NCBI GenBank assembly: GCA_913051905.1 | Contig: CAJXBY010000066.1 | Location: 1 to 12,899 of the forward strand | DNA length: 12,899 nucleotides | Direction: 5' to 3' | From: an uncultured Gammaproteobacteria bacterium | GTDB taxonomy: Bacteria; Pseudomonadota; Gammaproteobacteria; Arenicellales; UBA868 | Shown: positions 12,107-12,899 of the stretch, piece by piece | Layout of the letters: the number at the start of each line of letters is the position of its first letter | Numbering within the stretch: the stretch's first letter is position 1 | Notes under the pieces: model-generated | The model's input: the letters and a program-made list of their open reading frames with translations, nothing else | What the model was told of the DNA's origin: nothing | Databases searched by the model: none | Made by a program: the position numbers and the translations under genes

Positions 12107-12899
12107 TTATCTAACCACGATAGTCACATGCTGCAGATGGCCGGTGTAGGCACTATGCCTCTGAGGGCCCACATCCCGCATGAGCACGGGCGTCGCGCGA
12201 TCCTTGGCAATATCCGCACCTTCATCAAATGAAAACCGGGAAAGGACAGTGGTCTCCAGGCGCGCACTGGCGACTGATTTTCCGTTGATCTCAAGTGAAA
12301 TGCTGGCGCCTTTCCCAAGCCCGTTCCCGTCGTAATCAATATCCACGGATATCTGATGTGAGCCCTCGGCCAGCATTTGATTGCTTTGCAGTACCGTGAG
12401 TTCACCGAGATTGTTGTACACGTATCCGGGTCTGCCGTCTTCAATAAACATCGCCCAGCCACCAAAGCGCCCACCTTGGGCGATCAGCACACCTTGGTTG
12501 TTGTATCGGTCGGTGACAGAAACCTCGGCAGTGGTCCGACTGGACCGGTTCTTTACATCAATAAACGCATTTTCATTGATACCAAAGGTGCCGGGGTAGA
12601 GCTTAATCGACGTCCGATCGGCCATTAACGACTTGCGGCCCGCAATTTGGGGGAGCAGTCGTTCGAGCAACCGGTCATCCAGAGGCAGGACATGATTTGC
12701 TATGGCTTCCTCGAGAAACTGCTGCTTCATTGCCGCCAGCCGTTCCGGCTCCTGATCGGCGAGATCATTACTCAGGCTGAAGTCGGCACGTGTATCGTAG
12801 AGCTGCCAGCCTGTGTCATCGGTTATCTCGTGACGTTTTTTTAACTCCCAGGGCGCTTTTAGAACTACCCGGGCCAGCCATCCATCTACGTATATCCCG
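12107..12899 (-). CDS. Arylsulfatase, C-terminal part (start lies outside window)
   Basis: The minus-strand frame is open from the window edge to the TAG-side stop at 12107, giving about 264 residues; the ATG at 12730 is internal. Upstream of it the reading continues as GIYVDGWLARVVLKAPWEL and then GWQLYDTRADFSLSNDLAD, the WxLYDxRxDxxExxDL signature near the end of type I sulfatases. MKQQFLEEAIANHVLPLDDR follows, then a C-terminal beta-rich domain (RSSRTTAEVSV, LIAQGGRFGGWAMFIEDGRP, VDIDYDGNGLGKGASI, RFSFDEGADI) typical of Pseudomonas-type arylsulfatases. These release sulfate from sulfate esters and need a formylglycine made from a Cys or Ser that lies outside the window. Signal peptide and location cannot be judged. 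It sits beyond the att-like copy, so it may be island cargo. Confidence 0.9.
   Translation of the reverse strand, partial: GIYVDGWLARVVLKAPWELKKRHEITDDTGWQLYDTRADFSLSNDLADQEPERLAAMKQQFLEEAIANHVLPLDDRLLERLLPQIAGRKSLMADRTSIKLYPGTFGINENAFIDVKNRSSRTTAEVSVTDRYNNQGVLIAQGGRFGGWAMFIEDGRPGYVYNNLGELTVLQSNQMLAEGSHQISVDIDYDGNGLGKGASISLEINGKSVASARLETTVLSRFSFDEGADIAKDRATPVLMRDVGPQRHSAYTGHLQHVTIVVR

Noticed and set aside
1..12899. CRISPR arrays, insertion sequences or rRNA
   Set aside because: No regular repeat-spacer pattern, transposase-like frame, or rRNA sequence was seen on either strand.

Overview
The window looks like chromosomal DNA of a gammaproteobacterium of moderately high GC. The evidence is the gene content: a full-length BirA with its DNA-binding domain, type III pantothenate kinase, RarA, and a small MRW-type SPOR membrane protein next to a tRNA-Thr(TGT). 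As I recall, birA beside a tRNA-Thr(TGT) is also the arrangement just upstream of the tRNA/tufB cluster in E. coli and, with the SPOR gene, in pseudomonads. I cannot place the organism to genus.

Region 1 (1-3139, minus strand) is a co-oriented run that, in transcription order, encodes a class II aldolase/adducin-fold protein, a hotdog acyl-CoA thioesterase, an AcoX-like ATP-NAD-kinase-fold protein, and the N-terminal 219 residues of a YtcJ-type amidohydrolase cut by the window edge. Across a 113-bp divergent promoter gap, Region 2 (3253-6992, plus strand) carries a D-lactate dehydrogenase/GlcD-type FAD oxidase, a signal-less gamma-glutamyltransferase-family protein and an AlkB-type DNA repair dioxygenase. 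The first six of these genes look like a catabolic or scavenging locus for a carboxylic acid, acyl-CoA or amide substrate. The substrate cannot be read from the sequence.

Region 3 (7010-10937) is housekeeping: coaX on the minus strand, convergent with alkB and divergent from rarA-birA-SPOR on the plus strand. rarA and birA overlap by 4 bp. In the arrangement familiar from pseudomonads coaX lies between birA and the SPOR gene; here it is inverted and rarA sits next to birA.

Region 4 (10962-12106) holds a candidate stable-RNA promoter, an intact tRNA-Thr(TGT), and 872 bp further on an exact 45-bp copy of the tRNA 3' half. This is the signature of a tRNA-targeted integrative element with attL and attR. 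The enclosed DNA is AT-richer, has no integrase, and contains only very small candidate genes: a tryptophan-rich single-pass membrane protein, an 18-residue hydrophobic peptide, and clustered short repeats.

Region 5 (12067-12899) is a 13-bp perfect hairpin followed by the C-terminal part of an arylsulfatase on the minus strand, open at the window edge. The other tRNAs and tuf expected after tRNA-Thr are absent, so the sulfatase may belong to a second or larger island at the same tRNA site.
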